Part shown: positions 37,522-47,231 of the stretch, one piece after another
How the letters are laid out: each line of letters opens with the position of its first letter
How positions within the stretch are numbered: the first letter of the stretch is position 1
Assembly (NCBI RefSeq): GCF_030161115.1
Contig: NZ_BSPQ01000002.1
Coordinates: 542,003-606,002, forward strand
Direction: 5' to 3'
Length of the DNA stretch: 64,000 nucleotides
From: Psychromonas marina
GTDB taxonomy: Bacteria > Pseudomonadota > Gammaproteobacteria > Enterobacterales > Psychromonadaceae
Translations under genes and position numbers: made by a program
Notes under the pieces: model-generated
What the model was told of the DNA's origin: nothing
The model's database searches: none
Seen by the model: only the letters and a program-made list of their open reading frames with translations

Positions 37522-37552
37522 CTGTATGAATAAACACTGTATGTAACAACAG
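37522..37552 (-). promoter_or_regulatory. Tandem LexA boxes before sulA
   Basis: 37537-37552 reads CTGT-N8-ACAG, a perfect LexA core; 37522-37537 reads CTGT-N8-ACAC, one base off, and shares one base with the first. Both lie 21-51 bases upstream of the sulA ATG, over the expected promoter. Confidence 0.85.
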
Positions 37553-37639
37553 TATATTAATTTGTTGGTATTTCAAGCTTTATTTGCTGTTTTTTGTTAA
37601 AAGCGCTGCTTTTGTAACCGTTTTTGTGTTTTTAGGCAC

Positions 37640-37665
37640 AAAAAAAGGTAACCGAAGTTACCTTT
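37640..37665 (-). terminator. Rho-independent terminator after purT
   Basis: On the minus strand AAAGGTAAC, a TTCG tetraloop and GTTACCTTT followed by further T, a classic very stable UUCG hairpin, 30 bases behind the purT stop. Confidence 0.9.
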
Positions 37666-37695
37666 ATATCGTTGTTACTTTAGCCGTAAACAGTA

Positions 37696-38886
37696 TTAGT
37701 AATGTATTTTTACTGATTCTGAAACTAATTTAGCATTACAAATGGCATTGTCTGTATCTGTACCACGGGCAATAGCAACACCTAAACGTCGCGTACCGTT
37801 GATATCTGGTTTTGCAAAAAGGCGAATCTGTGTGCCATTAACTTTGCCAAGTGCTGGACCAATGTTGCTATATTGCAGATCCTCTGACGTGCCATTACCT
37901 AATATAACGCTCGATGCTGTCGGCCCATATTGTGTGATCGTGCCAATCGGGAAACCTAAAATAGCGCGTACATGCAGTGCAAACTCAGAAGCATCCTGTG
38001 AAATGAGTGTGACTAAGCCTGTATCGTGTGGACGAGGAGAAACTTCGTTGAAATAAACGTCATCACCTTTAACAAAGAACTCCATGCCAAATAAGCCATA
38101 ACCGCCCAATTCATTTACTACTTTCTCAGCAATAGTTTGTGCTTGTTCAAGTGCTGTTACAGACATCTGCTGTGGTTGCCATGATTCACGGTAGTCACCA
38201 TTTTCTTGACGATGACCAATAGGTGCACAGAAATGTACGCCATCTATCGCACTGATAGTGAGTAGGGTGATCTCATAATCAAATGGCACAAAACCTTCAA
38301 CAATGATTCGACCTGCACCTGTACGACCACCTTCTTGTGAGTAGTCCCAAGCCTTGTCTAAATCAGACTCAGATTTAATCACAGATTGTCCTTTACCCGA
38401 GCTGCTCATTACTGGCTTCACGACACAAGGAATGCCGACCTCTTTAACGGCTTGTAGATACTCCGCTTTTGTGTCGGTAAAGAAATAGGGTGAGGTTTTA
38501 ACTTCAAGTGTTTCAGCGACGAGACGGCGAATACCTTCTCGGTCCATGGTTAATTTGGTAGCGCGAGCAGAAGGGATAATATTAAAGCCTTCATTTTCAA
38601 GTTTTACCAGTGTATCAGTCGCGATTGCTTCGACTTCTGGGATAATAAAATCAGGTTTTTCAGCGCGTATAATCTGCTCTAATTTTTCACCATCTAACAT
38701 CGAAACAACATGTGATGAATGGGCGACTTGCATTGCCGGTGCATTTTCATAACTGTCGGCTGCAATGACTTCAATACCAAAACGTTGTAGTTCAATTGCA
38801 ACCTCTTTACCCAGTTCGCCGGAACCAAGTAGCAGGGCTTTTGTCGCACTCGGAGATTTAGCACTACCAAAAATAGAAACACTCAT
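37696..38886 (-). CDS. purT: Formate-dependent phosphoribosylglycinamide formyltransferase
   Basis: ATP-grasp enzyme that formylates GAR with formate and ATP in purine synthesis. 396 residues, family length about 392. N-terminal [23 protein letters not shown]-grasp [15 protein letters not shown] and the metal-site [20 protein letters not shown] are all present. Monocistronic with its own terminator. Confidence 0.97.
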   Translation of the reverse strand: MSVSIFGSAKSPSATKALLLGSGELGKEVAIELQRFGIEVIAADSYENAPAMQVAHSSHVVSMLDGEKLEQIIRAEKPDFIIPEVEAIATDTLVKLENEGFNIIPSARATKLTMDREGIRRLVAETLEVKTSPYFFTDTKAEYLQAVKEVGIPCVVKPVMSSSGKGQSVIKSESDLDKAWDYSQEGGRTGAGRIIVEGFVPFDYEITLLTISAIDGVHFCAPIGHRQENGDYRESWQPQQMSVTALEQAQTIAEKVVNELGGYGLFGMEFFVKGDDVYFNEVSPRPHDTGLVTLISQDASEFALHVRAILGFPIGTITQYGPTASSVILGNGTSEDLQYSNIGPALGKVNGTQIRLFAKPDINGTRRLGVAIARGTDTDNAICNAKLVSESVKIHY

Positions 38887-39017
38887 AAAATTTCAACTCT
38901 CATCTGTAATTTCGGAGTGCAGATAATAGCAGTTATAAGGTATCAAATATAAGTATTTAGTGTGATAGGTTAGTAAATGTTATTTTTTTTATATTACTTG
39001 GAAAGGGAAAATATAAT

Positions 39018-39068
39018 AACAAGATGCCTCGTTAGCAATGAACAGCTAAGTGATTGAAGCATCTTGTT
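39018..39068 (-). terminator. Hairpin terminator after rdgC
   Basis: A ten-pair stem (AACAAGATGC/GCATCTTGTT) encloses an inner TTAGC/GCTAA stem and is followed on the minus strand by TTATTATATTTT. Confidence 0.65.
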
Positions 39069-39078
39069 TAAATATCGA

Positions 39079-39987
39079 TTACAGGCTTTGTTGACCGCCA
39101 AAGGCTTCGATAACTGCTGGCACTAATTGTTTTATTTCACCCGTCATCAGGGCGAAATCTGCATCAAAGCGCGCGGCAAAATCATCTTTTTCGATATCTT
39201 CATTTTGCTCTTGTAATACATCGGCAAATTTAATACGTTTCAATGCAAACTCTTCGCCAATCATAAATGAGATACTATCGGCCCAATTTAATGCTAATTT
39301 AGTGACAAATTTATCCGATGCTAAATGATTTTTTATCTCATCTGAAAGCAGATCTTGCTGTTTACAACGGATAATACCGCCACCTTCAAGTGCAGAACAT
39401 AACTCGGCTTCATCTTCTAACTTAAAATTAGTAGGTATGTTGCCTTCAACTAACCAGTCGGTCATTACCACGTCTGCTTGGTTTTTAAGTTGAATTGGCA
39501 CAACAGGTAAACTGCCTAGTGTTTTACGTAGTAAAGAAATCAACTCTTCCGCTTTACGTGCGCTTGACGCGTCAACGTATAACATATCTGACTCAGGGTC
39601 TATCCAAGCGAAGGTTTGTGAAGTACGGCTAAAAGCTCGTGGTAAAAGTTGCATTACGATATCTTCTTTCAGTGCATCTTTTTCTTTTTTCTTTAGTGCA
39701 CGCCCTTGCTCCGCTTCAATCGCTTCAACACGTTCATTCAGTTGGTCTTTGATCACGCCTGCAGGTAACATCTTCTCCTCTTTTTTAAGGCAGATAAGAA
39801 TCTGTTTGTTAGCGGTGTGTGTATACATGGCACCTATTTTTCCCATTGGAAATACCCAACCTAGCTTTGATACATCTTGGCTTCCGCAAGGTTTGAATTT
39901 GAATTCCTCCAAGTTTCGTTCAAGGGCTTTTTCATCTTGCTCTAGAGGGCGGGTAAAACGATAAACTTGTAGGTTTTTGAAAAACAT
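39079..39987 (-). CDS. rdgC: Recombination-associated protein RdgC
   Basis: Ring-shaped double-strand DNA-binding protein that limits RecA loading. 302 residues match the family (303). Begins MFFKNLQVYRFTRPLEQDE and carries KLGWVFPMGKIG and ATHTANKQ-like segments of RdgC. It is transcribed divergently from phoB, a neighbourhood I recall from other gammaproteobacteria. Confidence 0.95.
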   Translation of the reverse strand: MFFKNLQVYRFTRPLEQDEKALERNLEEFKFKPCGSQDVSKLGWVFPMGKIGAMYTHTANKQILICLKKEEKMLPAGVIKDQLNERVEAIEAEQGRALKKKEKDALKEDIVMQLLPRAFSRTSQTFAWIDPESDMLYVDASSARKAEELISLLRKTLGSLPVVPIQLKNQADVVMTDWLVEGNIPTNFKLEDEAELCSALEGGGIIRCKQQDLLSDEIKNHLASDKFVTKLALNWADSISFMIGEEFALKRIKFADVLQEQNEDIEKDDFAARFDADFALMTGEIKQLVPAVIEAFGGQQSL

Positions 39988-40173
39988 GGGGACACCTTTA
40001 TAAAAATAGTTAGGATGTGAGTGTAAATGAAAAATAAAAAAGAGTTTAACATTTTTTGAAAATTGATATTTTTTTACCTAGTTATATGACAGTTTATGAA
40101 AGTTTGTAATATAAGTGTCATAATACGCAGTAATAATAGCCTCAATTAAATTTAGCTAAGCAGGTAAGGTAGA

Positions 40174-40857
40174 ATGGCCAGTCGTATTTTAGTAGTCGAA
40201 GATGAAGTCGCAATCCGTGACATGTTATGTTTTGTTTTAGAACAACATGGCTATGAATGTATTGAAGCAGAAACATATCAAGGTGCACTAGAGCAACTTG
40301 TTGAACCTTACCCTGATCTTATATTATTGGATTGGATGTTTCCGGGCGGCAGCGGTATTAAACTATTAAAACATCTAAAGGTCGATGAGATGTTACGCCA
40401 AATTCCTGTTGTGATGCTAACGGCACGTGGTGAAGAGGAAGATAAAGTACGCGGACTTGAAAATGGGGCCGATGATTATGTGACTAAACCGTTTTCACCT
40501 AAAGAGTTAATGGCTCGCTTAAAAACCGTACTGCGCCGCGTAAATCCAACGTCACTTGATGATACCTTAGAAGTTGGCAAACTTAAGTTAGATCCTATTT
40601 CTCATCGTGCATCGCTTGAAGATATTGCGTTAGAGATGGGGCCAACAGAGTTCAAGTTATTGCACTTTTTTATGACCCACCCAGAGCGTGTTTATAGCCG
40701 TGAACAACTACTGAATAATGTATGGGGCACTAATGTTTATGTTGAAGATCGTACCGTTGACGTGCATATTAGGCGCTTACGCAAAGCATTAAAGGATCAC
40801 GACCATTTAGTGCAAACGGTACGTGGCTCAGGCTACCGTTTCTCAACAAAGTCGTAA
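40174..40857 (+). CDS. phoB: Phosphate regulon response regulator
   Basis: OmpR-type regulator of phosphate starvation genes, 227 residues (E. coli 229). Acidic pocket VVEDEVA, phospho-acceptor Asp in [36 protein letters not shown], Lys in TKPFSPKEL; winged helix with [16 protein letters not shown]. phoR follows after 44 bases. A possible weak Pho-box-like sequence lies upstream but in the wrong orientation and spacing (see rejected list). Confidence 0.96.
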   Translation: MASRILVVEDEVAIRDMLCFVLEQHGYECIEAETYQGALEQLVEPYPDLILLDWMFPGGSGIKLLKHLKVDEMLRQIPVVMLTARGEEEDKVRGLENGADDYVTKPFSPKELMARLKTVLRRVNPTSLDDTLEVGKLKLDPISHRASLEDIALEMGPTEFKLLHFFMTHPERVYSREQLLNNVWGTNVYVEDRTVDVHIRRLRKALKDHDHLVQTVRGSGYRFSTKS

Positions 40858-40901
40858 ATCACCGACAATAGTTAGCGAACAGATAATAGAGAATACATAT
40901 T

Positions 40902-42191
40902 TTGAAGATCTACTCATGGAAGGCTTTAATGTGGGGGTTAGTACTTATCTATCTCCCGATCATCATCATTGGCTCTTTATTCGGCTGGTTGACTGAGCTG
41001 TTATTGGTCTCATTTTTCATTCATATTGTTTGGCATTATTATTACTTAAATAAACTGAATAACTGGTTATGGAACAGTAAAAGCACCGTTCTACCCGATG
41101 GTAAGTCAGATTGGGAGCATGCGTTTGTTGGCATCCATAATATGCAGCAGCGTCATCGTAAACGTCGTAACAATTTAGCGTCGGTGATTAGCCGTTTTCG
41201 TGAAGGTTCAGAAGCCTTACCAGATGCTGTTGTGGTGTTTCATAAAAGTGGCGAAATCATTTGGTGTAATCGTTTAGCACAGTTCCAACTCGGTTTTAAA
41301 TGGCCGATGGATTGTGGTGATAACATTACCAACCTGATTCGTAATCCGCTATTCAGTGAACACCTTAAAAGTAGCGATTATGATCAGCCTTTAGATCTTA
41401 CATCCCCGATCAATGCCGATAAAGTACTCGAATTCCGTGTTATGCCTTATGCCAAACACCAACGTATTTTGATTGTGCGTGACGTAACAACCTATCGTCA
41501 ACTTGATGAACAACGTCGCCAATTTGTTGCTAATGTCTCCCATGAATTGCGTACACCTTTGACCGTGTTACAAGGTTATATTGAAATTTTAGGGATGCAA
41601 AGTGATCCCGACTCACGCCAAGGCAAAGCGATCAATGTCTTAGACCAACAGACTACGCGCATGTGCTCGTTAGTTGAGCAGCTGATGACACTGTCTAAAA
41701 TTGAAGGGGCGGCAAGTATCGATCTCACTGAAAAAGTGAATGTGCCTGCATTATTGACCCAGATGGAAAATGAAGCACAGGCATTAGGCAAGAAAAAAGC
41801 ATTACAAATAACCTTCTCAATTGAAGAAAAACTGCTGCTGTTAGGCGATGAGATGCAATTGCGCAGTGCGATGGCAAACCTCGTTTATAATGCGGTTAAT
41901 TATACACCTCAAGGCGGTTCGATTAAGGTGATTTGGCGAAGTTGTTCAACGGGCGCGTATTTCTGTGTCATGGATAACGGTGATGGTATTGCGCCTGAAC
42001 ATATTTTACACCTGACAGAGCGTTTCTATCGTGTTGATGGTTCTCGCTCTCGTGATACGGGGGGCTCAGGGCTTGGTCTTTCTATCGTGAAACATACGCT
42101 CAACCATTATGACAGTGAGCTGAATATTGAAAGTAACTTAGGTGAGGGCAGTCAATTCTCATTTATTATACCAAGTAGTTACCTGCTCTAA
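40902..42191 (+). CDS. phoR: Phosphate regulon sensor kinase
   Basis: 429-residue membrane kinase, E. coli 431. Two N-terminal membrane helices (about residues 10-45), a PAS domain (ALPDAVVVFHKSGEIIWCN), H-box FVANVSHELRTPLTVLQGY, and ATPase boxes NAVNYTP, DNGDGIAPEH and GGSGLGLSIVKH. Starts at TTG 40902. Partner of PhoB; the Pst-PhoU complex controls it from outside this window (family knowledge). Confidence 0.95.
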   Translation: MKIYSWKALMWGLVLIYLPIIIIGSLFGWLTELLLVSFFIHIVWHYYYLNKLNNWLWNSKSTVLPDGKSDWEHAFVGIHNMQQRHRKRRNNLASVISRFREGSEALPDAVVVFHKSGEIIWCNRLAQFQLGFKWPMDCGDNITNLIRNPLFSEHLKSSDYDQPLDLTSPINADKVLEFRVMPYAKHQRILIVRDVTTYRQLDEQRRQFVANVSHELRTPLTVLQGYIEILGMQSDPDSRQGKAINVLDQQTTRMCSLVEQLMTLSKIEGAASIDLTEKVNVPALLTQMENEAQALGKKKALQITFSIEEKLLLLGDEMQLRSAMANLVYNAVNYTPQGGSIKVIWRSCSTGAYFCVMDNGDGIAPEHILHLTERFYRVDGSRSRDTGGSGLGLSIVKHTLNHYDSELNIESNLGEGSQFSFIIPSSYLL

Positions 42192-42219
42192 CTCAATCCG
42201 CTACAATAGCCTCGCTAAT

Positions 42220-42260
42220 GCGACTTATTCATTATCTATCAGATAAGTAAGTCGCGATTT
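42220..42260 (+). terminator. Hairpin behind phoBR
   Basis: An outer GCGACTTA/TAAGTCGC stem with an inner TTATC/GATAA stem and a short GATTT tail; probably ends the phoBR message, although the T tract is short. Confidence 0.5.
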
Positions 42261-42306
42261 AAACCATCTTGCCACTTAATTACATTTTAATAACGACGAG
42301 CTTGCT

Positions 42307-43062
42307 ATGAAAAACAGAAAACTTGCCAATAAATTGGATCAGCTTTTAGAGATTCATCAATTCAAAGATTACTGCCCAAACGGTCTGCAGGTTGAGGGGC
42401 GTGAAAAAGTCCAACGTATTATTACTGGTGTAACAGCCAACCAAGCATTGATTGATGCTGCAATTGAGCAGCAAGCTGATGCGATTTTAGTACATCACGG
42501 TTTCTTCTGGAAAGGGGAGAAACAAGAGATTGTCGGTATGAAGTACAATCGTATTAAAGCATTGATTGAAAATGGTATTAACCTTTACGCTTACCATCTG
42601 CCTTTAGATGTTCACCCTGAGCTGGGTAATAATGCGCAGCTTGCTAAATTATTACAGATAACTGATAGGCGTCCGCTTGAACCTTGGGACAAACGCAGTG
42701 TCGGACGTGTGGGTAAATTTGAACAAGCGATCACCCCGGAGGCATTAAGCGCACGACTTACTGATGTGCTTGACCGTCAGCCGTTACATATTGATGGTGG
42801 TAAAAAAGAGATCAAAACAATTGCTTGGTGTACGGGTGGTGGGCAAGACTATATTACCATTGCCGCAGAGCAGGGCATTGATGCCTTTATCAGTGGTGAA
42901 ATATCAGAGCGTACAACGCATATTGCCCGAGAAATGGGCATACACTATTTTGCGGCAGGTCATCATGCGACAGAGCGTTATGGCGTACAAGCATTAGGTC
43001 AGTATTTAAATGATGAGCTAGAGCTTGATGTTACTTATATTGATATTGATAACCCGGTATAA
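42307..43062 (+). CDS. Nif3-family (YbgI/DUF34) metal-binding protein
   Basis: 251 residues of the Nif3-like di-metal family, sometimes annotated GTP cyclohydrolase 1 type 2. Metal ligands are seen in LVHHGFFW, YHLPLDVHPELGNN and the C-terminal FAAGHHATERYG. True substrate is unsettled for the family. It follows the phoBR hairpin and ends before a convergent gene pair. Confidence 0.9.
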   Translation: MKNRKLANKLDQLLEIHQFKDYCPNGLQVEGREKVQRIITGVTANQALIDAAIEQQADAILVHHGFFWKGEKQEIVGMKYNRIKALIENGINLYAYHLPLDVHPELGNNAQLAKLLQITDRRPLEPWDKRSVGRVGKFEQAITPEALSARLTDVLDRQPLHIDGGKKEIKTIAWCTGGGQDYITIAAEQGIDAFISGEISERTTHIAREMGIHYFAAGHHATERYGVQALGQYLNDELELDVTYIDIDNPV

Positions 43063-43079
43063 GTGAAAGTAAATTAGCA

Positions 43080-43117
43080 ACGAGTATCGAGCTTCGAGTT
43101 CGTAGCTCGATACTCGT
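43080..43117. repeat. Perfect 14-bp inverted repeat between convergent genes
   Basis: ACGAGTATCGAGCT and AGCTCGATACTCGT separated by ten bases, followed by a further CTCAATACTCGAT fragment. GC-rich relative to its surroundings and without a T tract. It may act as a bidirectional transcription stop or be a small repetitive element; a related but degenerate GAGCTGCGAG run lies at 19688-19750. Confidence 0.7.
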
Positions 43118-43140
43118 CGCTCAATACTCGATCCCTTTCG

Positions 43141-44298
43141 CTAAGCCCTAAACATTTTTCCTTGATAGACCTTTGCGGTTGGAAAGATATGTTGTACTTG
43201 TTGGTCGGTTAATTGCCAATGCTGCTGAAGTGATGCTGCTATCCAATCAAAATGATGGCTGGTGGCTTTAAGGTCGCGCTGCTGATGTAGTTGCTCTGCT
43301 TGTAAACCCGGCCATTTTCCTAATATTTGGCCACCCTGTATTTTTCCTCCCGCTAAAAATAGGGCGCTTGCTGTGCCATGGTCTGTTCCTCGGGTACCAT
43401 TCTCTTTTACCGTTCGTCCAAACTCAGTTGCCACGATCACTAAGGTATTGTCCCATTGTTCACCAAGCTCTGTTTTTAAAGCCTGTAACCCTTTATCTAA
43501 TAAACTCAGTTGACGTTGCAGTTGCCCCGTTTGGTTTTTATGAGTGTCCCAGCCACCCAATGTGAGCATGGCGCAATCCATCGTTGGTTGCGACAGTAGT
43601 TGTCCGCAGGATTTACTCAGGCTAATAAAGCTACCTTGCTGTTTTTTTTGCATATTTTTCTCACCCAGTAATGCCTCCATATTTAACCCCTCCTCTAATC
43701 GGGTCAACAGTTGTGGAGAGTCTTGATAAAGCTGTTGTAGCGCTTGGTAAGTTTGTTGTTCTGCATCAGGTAGGCGTGATGGGTACCATGTATTACTGTG
43801 CTGATTTGAGCCGCGTAAACTGATTGGCGTTGATTGTGCAATTGCGATCGCTTGTTTATTTTTTAGGGCAATAGCACGTGCTAACCAACCACTATCTAAA
43901 TCCGGCACTGGTAAAGCACTCTCTAAATAATCTTGCGCTTCAAAATGAGAACGCTTGGGATATCCAGAGGAAACGGCAACGATCGGGAGAAGCTGTTTTT
44001 GCTGATACCATTGGTGCAAATTAACCAGTGCAGGGTGCAGTGCATAACCCTGTTGCATTGAGCTGACCTGTGCGAGTGGCAATAATTTATGTTCGATACT
44101 GGGGTATAAAGTAGGTCTATGTATTTTCATGCTAGATTCAAAAGTGGGCACGACTGTGTGCAGTGCATCAAGTGCACCGCGTAACATCACCCAAACCACT
44201 TTTGGAGGCTGTTTTTCACCGTTATTCATTGCTAATAAAGGCTGTTGGTACACGACTAAACTCGCAGCTAAGGCTTTTAAAAAATCACGACGTAACAT
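43141..44298 (-). CDS. DUF1501 protein with Tat-type signal
   Basis: 385 residues. The start MLRRDFLKALAASLVVYQQP is a twin-arginine-type signal. The body has sulfatase/alkaline-phosphatase-like features of DUF1501 (VVWVMLRGALDALHTVVP, GGWDTHKNQTGQL, VIVATEFGRTVKENG..GTDHGTASALFLAGG). Function unknown; the Asp/His/Thr pattern suggests a metal-dependent hydrolase fold. It is encoded nine bases behind the DUF1800 gene and, as in many proteobacteria, the two form an operon. Confidence 0.9.
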   Translation of the reverse strand: MLRRDFLKALAASLVVYQQPLLAMNNGEKQPPKVVWVMLRGALDALHTVVPTFESSMKIHRPTLYPSIEHKLLPLAQVSSMQQGYALHPALVNLHQWYQQKQLLPIVAVSSGYPKRSHFEAQDYLESALPVPDLDSGWLARAIALKNKQAIAIAQSTPISLRGSNQHSNTWYPSRLPDAEQQTYQALQQLYQDSPQLLTRLEEGLNMEALLGEKNMQKKQQGSFISLSKSCGQLLSQPTMDCAMLTLGGWDTHKNQTGQLQRQLSLLDKGLQALKTELGEQWDNTLVIVATEFGRTVKENGTRGTDHGTASALFLAGGKIQGGQILGKWPGLQAEQLHQQRDLKATSHHFDWIAASLQQHWQLTDQQVQHIFPTAKVYQGKMFRA

Positions 44299-44307
44299 GC
44301 TATCTCC

Positions 44308-45765
44308 TTATCGTGTTAAAAATTCGGGGCTAAGTAATAACAAGGTTAATGCTTGCTGACGACTTTCGGCACGTGTTATTACTTGGTAGCTATGCGTGCT
44401 TAGTGTGTTGGAAAATGTGTTTTCAATTAGTATGTTAATGTTGGTTTTTGCGAACTGTTTTTTCCCTGCTATCTGTGATGCCCAGTTAACTCTTGCCATC
44501 AACGCACTCGCACCATCCCAGTCTTGTTGTTGGTCACTATAACCGGCAGGTGAGCCCGCTTTAAAGGGGCGTTGCCCTAGGGTATTTAACGCATTTTGTA
44601 CCTGTCGGATGTTGAGCTTTTTAACCGCTAAGGCGCGATAGGTTGATATAACGTATTCGTAGGGGGTCTTATATTTTTGCTGTTGTGTTTGCCAGCTTAA
44701 AGGGTGATTAATGAGTGCTTGGAAAACACTTTTTAAATGCCCATTGGTTTTTATCCATTGTGTGGTTAAATGATTTACTAACTCTTCGGGAGCTTGGTCA
44801 CTGATAAAGCTCTGTACAATTTTTGTAGATACAAAGCGCGCAGTACTGGGATGGTTAGCGATATCTTTTAACATCTGTTTACCCTGCGATAAGCCTTGCG
44901 GTGGGTAGCTTTTACCCAGTAGCGTGCGCGTACCTGGTTCATGTTTTCCTTTATGATAAATAAAGCCCTGTTGTTTATCTTTTCCTGGTTTAAAAACGCT
45001 CCAACCAGTGATTCCCTTTGCTAATTCGGTAACATCCTGCTGTTGATAACCACCATCAACCCCTAATGTGTGCAGTTCTAATATCTCACGAGCAAGGTTT
45101 TCATTGAGGCCTCTATTTTTCTTAGCGAAACGAGTTGAAGGGCCAATTGAGTTTTCATTATTAAGGTAGATCAGCATAGCAGGGTGCTGACAGACGGCTA
45201 ATAATAGCTCATCGAAATGACCATACAAGTTTGGCGCGATCGCTTCTCTTTCTAATGTTGGCGCAAGCCCGGTCATTAATTGACCTTGTGCGCTGACGCT
45301 GAAATGGTTGGAAAAAAAGGCTAAGCATCGCCAATTAAAACTGTTTTCAGACTCGATTGTTTGCTTCAGTGCATCTGCAGTGAGTGCTTTATAAAAATCG
45401 TTATGCGGATTTTTAGGTTCCTTAGACTTCTCTGGTTCCTTGGACTCCGAAGACATCGCTTGCATCTCTGACATCTGATTAGCACTGTCCATCTCTGCCA
45501 TTGCCGTTGGAATGGTTTTATCTGCTTGCTGTTTTCGAAAGGCTTTTCGGTTTTTGGTAAATTCAGTATGTGCGATTAAAATGCTATTCGCGGTTGCTAA
45601 GGCGTGATCAAAAGTGACCGTTGGAGAAGCATCTAGCTGCGTTAATAACCATTGTTGGGCATTATCGTTAATTTTTTTTATCTCATCAGGGCGGGCGCCT
45701 AGTGCAAAACGCTGTGTGGCTATCGTTGCGTTAAAAAATTCTTTTTTGCTACCTTGCATGGCCAT
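44308..45765 (-). CDS. DUF1800 family protein
   Basis: 485 residues: TQRFALGARPDEI start, NHFSVS near the middle, NENLAREILELHTLGVDGGYQQQDVTELAKGITGW and MLKDIANHPSTARFVSTKIV, all DUF1800 hallmarks. No signal peptide is obvious, unlike its DUF1501 partner. A Glu/Lys/Met-rich linker (about residues 85-120) interrupts the N-terminal part. AAGGTG precedes the ATG; a second ATG two codons later is possible. Function unknown. Confidence 0.88.
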   Translation of the reverse strand: MAMQGSKKEFFNATIATQRFALGARPDEIKKINDNAQQWLLTQLDASPTVTFDHALATANSILIAHTEFTKNRKAFRKQQADKTIPTAMAEMDSANQMSEMQAMSSESKEPEKSKEPKNPHNDFYKALTADALKQTIESENSFNWRCLAFFSNHFSVSAQGQLMTGLAPTLEREAIAPNLYGHFDELLLAVCQHPAMLIYLNNENSIGPSTRFAKKNRGLNENLAREILELHTLGVDGGYQQQDVTELAKGITGWSVFKPGKDKQQGFIYHKGKHEPGTRTLLGKSYPPQGLSQGKQMLKDIANHPSTARFVSTKIVQSFISDQAPEELVNHLTTQWIKTNGHLKSVFQALINHPLSWQTQQQKYKTPYEYVISTYRALAVKKLNIRQVQNALNTLGQRPFKAGSPAGYSDQQQDWDGASALMARVNWASQIAGKKQFAKTNINILIENTFSNTLSTHSYQVITRAESRQQALTLLLLSPEFLTR

Positions 45766-46054
45766 TACCCACCTTAATATTAACGTTGATTCAATAGCAT
45801 AACCTAGTTATTGCCGTTGTACATCCTATGCTAGATAGCTGCGATCACCTTTTGATGTTTTAGTCGAATGAAGCGAAGAAATTATTTGGGGCGCTTTGTA
45901 ATGAATCAATTTGCATAATTAATATTCACTATCGTTGCATAAACAACCATATGCGGTGTAAAAAAGTGTCACGAAGTTTGAAACTAAGGTAACTTTTCCT
46001 TATGATGCATGAAGCAATTCGGAACAGTCAAAATAATCATTTAGGGAAATAACA

Positions 46055-47158
46055 ATGACAACATATAACATCGCATTACTAGCTGGTGACGGTATCGGTC
46101 CTGAAGTAATGAAGGAAGCGGTTAAAGTTTTAAATCTAGTTGAAGAGCGTAATGCAGATATTAACTTTGAACTTAACGACGTACTGTTTGGTGCTGCGGC
46201 TTATTTTGCTACGGGAAAATCATTTCCTGATGAGACAAAAGCAGCGTGTGATAAAGCGGATGCTATTCTTAAAGGAACTATCGGTCTTAATCACGAAGAC
46301 TCTAAAAAAATCCCTGTTGATGAGCAACCTGAGCGTGGCGCACTACTTCCACTGCGTCGCCGTTACAATACTTACGCAAACTTCCGCCCTGTATACCTTC
46401 CAAAAGGTCTTGCACACTTCTCGCCATTAAAAGAGTCTGTTGTTGGTGAAGGCATCGATATCATGCTAATCCGCGAATTAGTGGGTGGCTTATACTTTGG
46501 TGAGAAAGAGACTGGTGTTGATGCACAAGGTCGTCGTTATGTACGTGAAGTACTTGAATACGATGAAGATCAAATCCGTCAAATCGTACGTGTTGGTTTT
46601 GAAGTTTCAATGAAACGTAAAAAAGTGATGCACAACATCCATAAATCAAACGTGCTTAAATCAAGCGTATTATGGAACGAAATCGTTGAAGAAGAGAGCA
46701 AGAACTTCCCTGAAGTTGAAGTGATCAACATCTTAGTTGATGCTGCTGCAACTTACCTATGTCTAAAACCAACGATGTTTGACGTAATGGTTATGGAAAA
46801 CATGTTCGGTGATATCTTAAGCGACCAAGGCGGCGGTATCTTAGGTTCTTTAGGTCTTATGCCTTCTGCGTGTAAAGGTCCTGAAAAATCTTACTATGAA
46901 CCATCTCACGGCTCTGCACCAGATATTGCGGGTAAAGGTATTGCAAACCCATATTCAATGATTGGTTCTGTTGCGCTAATGCTTGAAATGAGCTTTGGTA
47001 TGGAAAAAGAAGCTAAGAACCTTTGGGCTGCTATGCAAGGTGTATTTGAAGATGGTTACTCAACGTCTGACCTTTCTAAGCCTGGTGAAGCTAACTTAGT
47101 AAGTACTGCTGAGTTTGGTGATATGGTTTGTAAAAAACTAGCTGCAATGCCTGTTTAA
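46055..47158 (+). CDS. Isopropylmalate dehydrogenase-like decarboxylating dehydrogenase
   Basis: NAD-dependent beta-decarboxylating dehydrogenase, 367 residues, most like LeuB: LAGDGIGPEVM, substrate-helix ERGALLPLRRRY, RELVGGLYFGE with the catalytic Tyr, the catalytic Lys in HNIHKSNVLKSSVLW, Asp in MFGDILSDQGGG, and SHGSAPDIAGKGIANP. It stands alone rather than in a leuABCD operon, so it may be the cell's only LeuB, relocated, or a paralogue for another 2-hydroxy acid. Followed by a strong terminator. Confidence 0.85.
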   Translation: MTTYNIALLAGDGIGPEVMKEAVKVLNLVEERNADINFELNDVLFGAAAYFATGKSFPDETKAACDKADAILKGTIGLNHEDSKKIPVDEQPERGALLPLRRRYNTYANFRPVYLPKGLAHFSPLKESVVGEGIDIMLIRELVGGLYFGEKETGVDAQGRRYVREVLEYDEDQIRQIVRVGFEVSMKRKKVMHNIHKSNVLKSSVLWNEIVEEESKNFPEVEVINILVDAAATYLCLKPTMFDVMVMENMFGDILSDQGGGILGSLGLMPSACKGPEKSYYEPSHGSAPDIAGKGIANPYSMIGSVALMLEMSFGMEKEAKNLWAAMQGVFEDGYSTSDLSKPGEANLVSTAEFGDMVCKKLAAMPV

Positions 47159-47179
47159 ACAATTCCAGATAATCAAAAT

Positions 47180-47208
47180 AAAAAACCACGCAATTGCGTG
47201 GTTTTTTT
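47180..47208. terminator. Bidirectional terminator
   Basis: AAAAACCACGCAA and TTGCGTGGTTTTT form a perfect stem with A and T tracts on each side, between convergent genes. Confidence 0.93.
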
Positions 47209-47231
47209 ATGCCTTATAGGTCGGGATAAAC

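Noticed and set aside
40085-40130. Possible Pho box before phoB
   Set aside because: CTTTCAT-AAA-CTGTCAT is seen only on the minus strand and with a 10-base instead of 11-base period; too weak and wrongly oriented for phoB.
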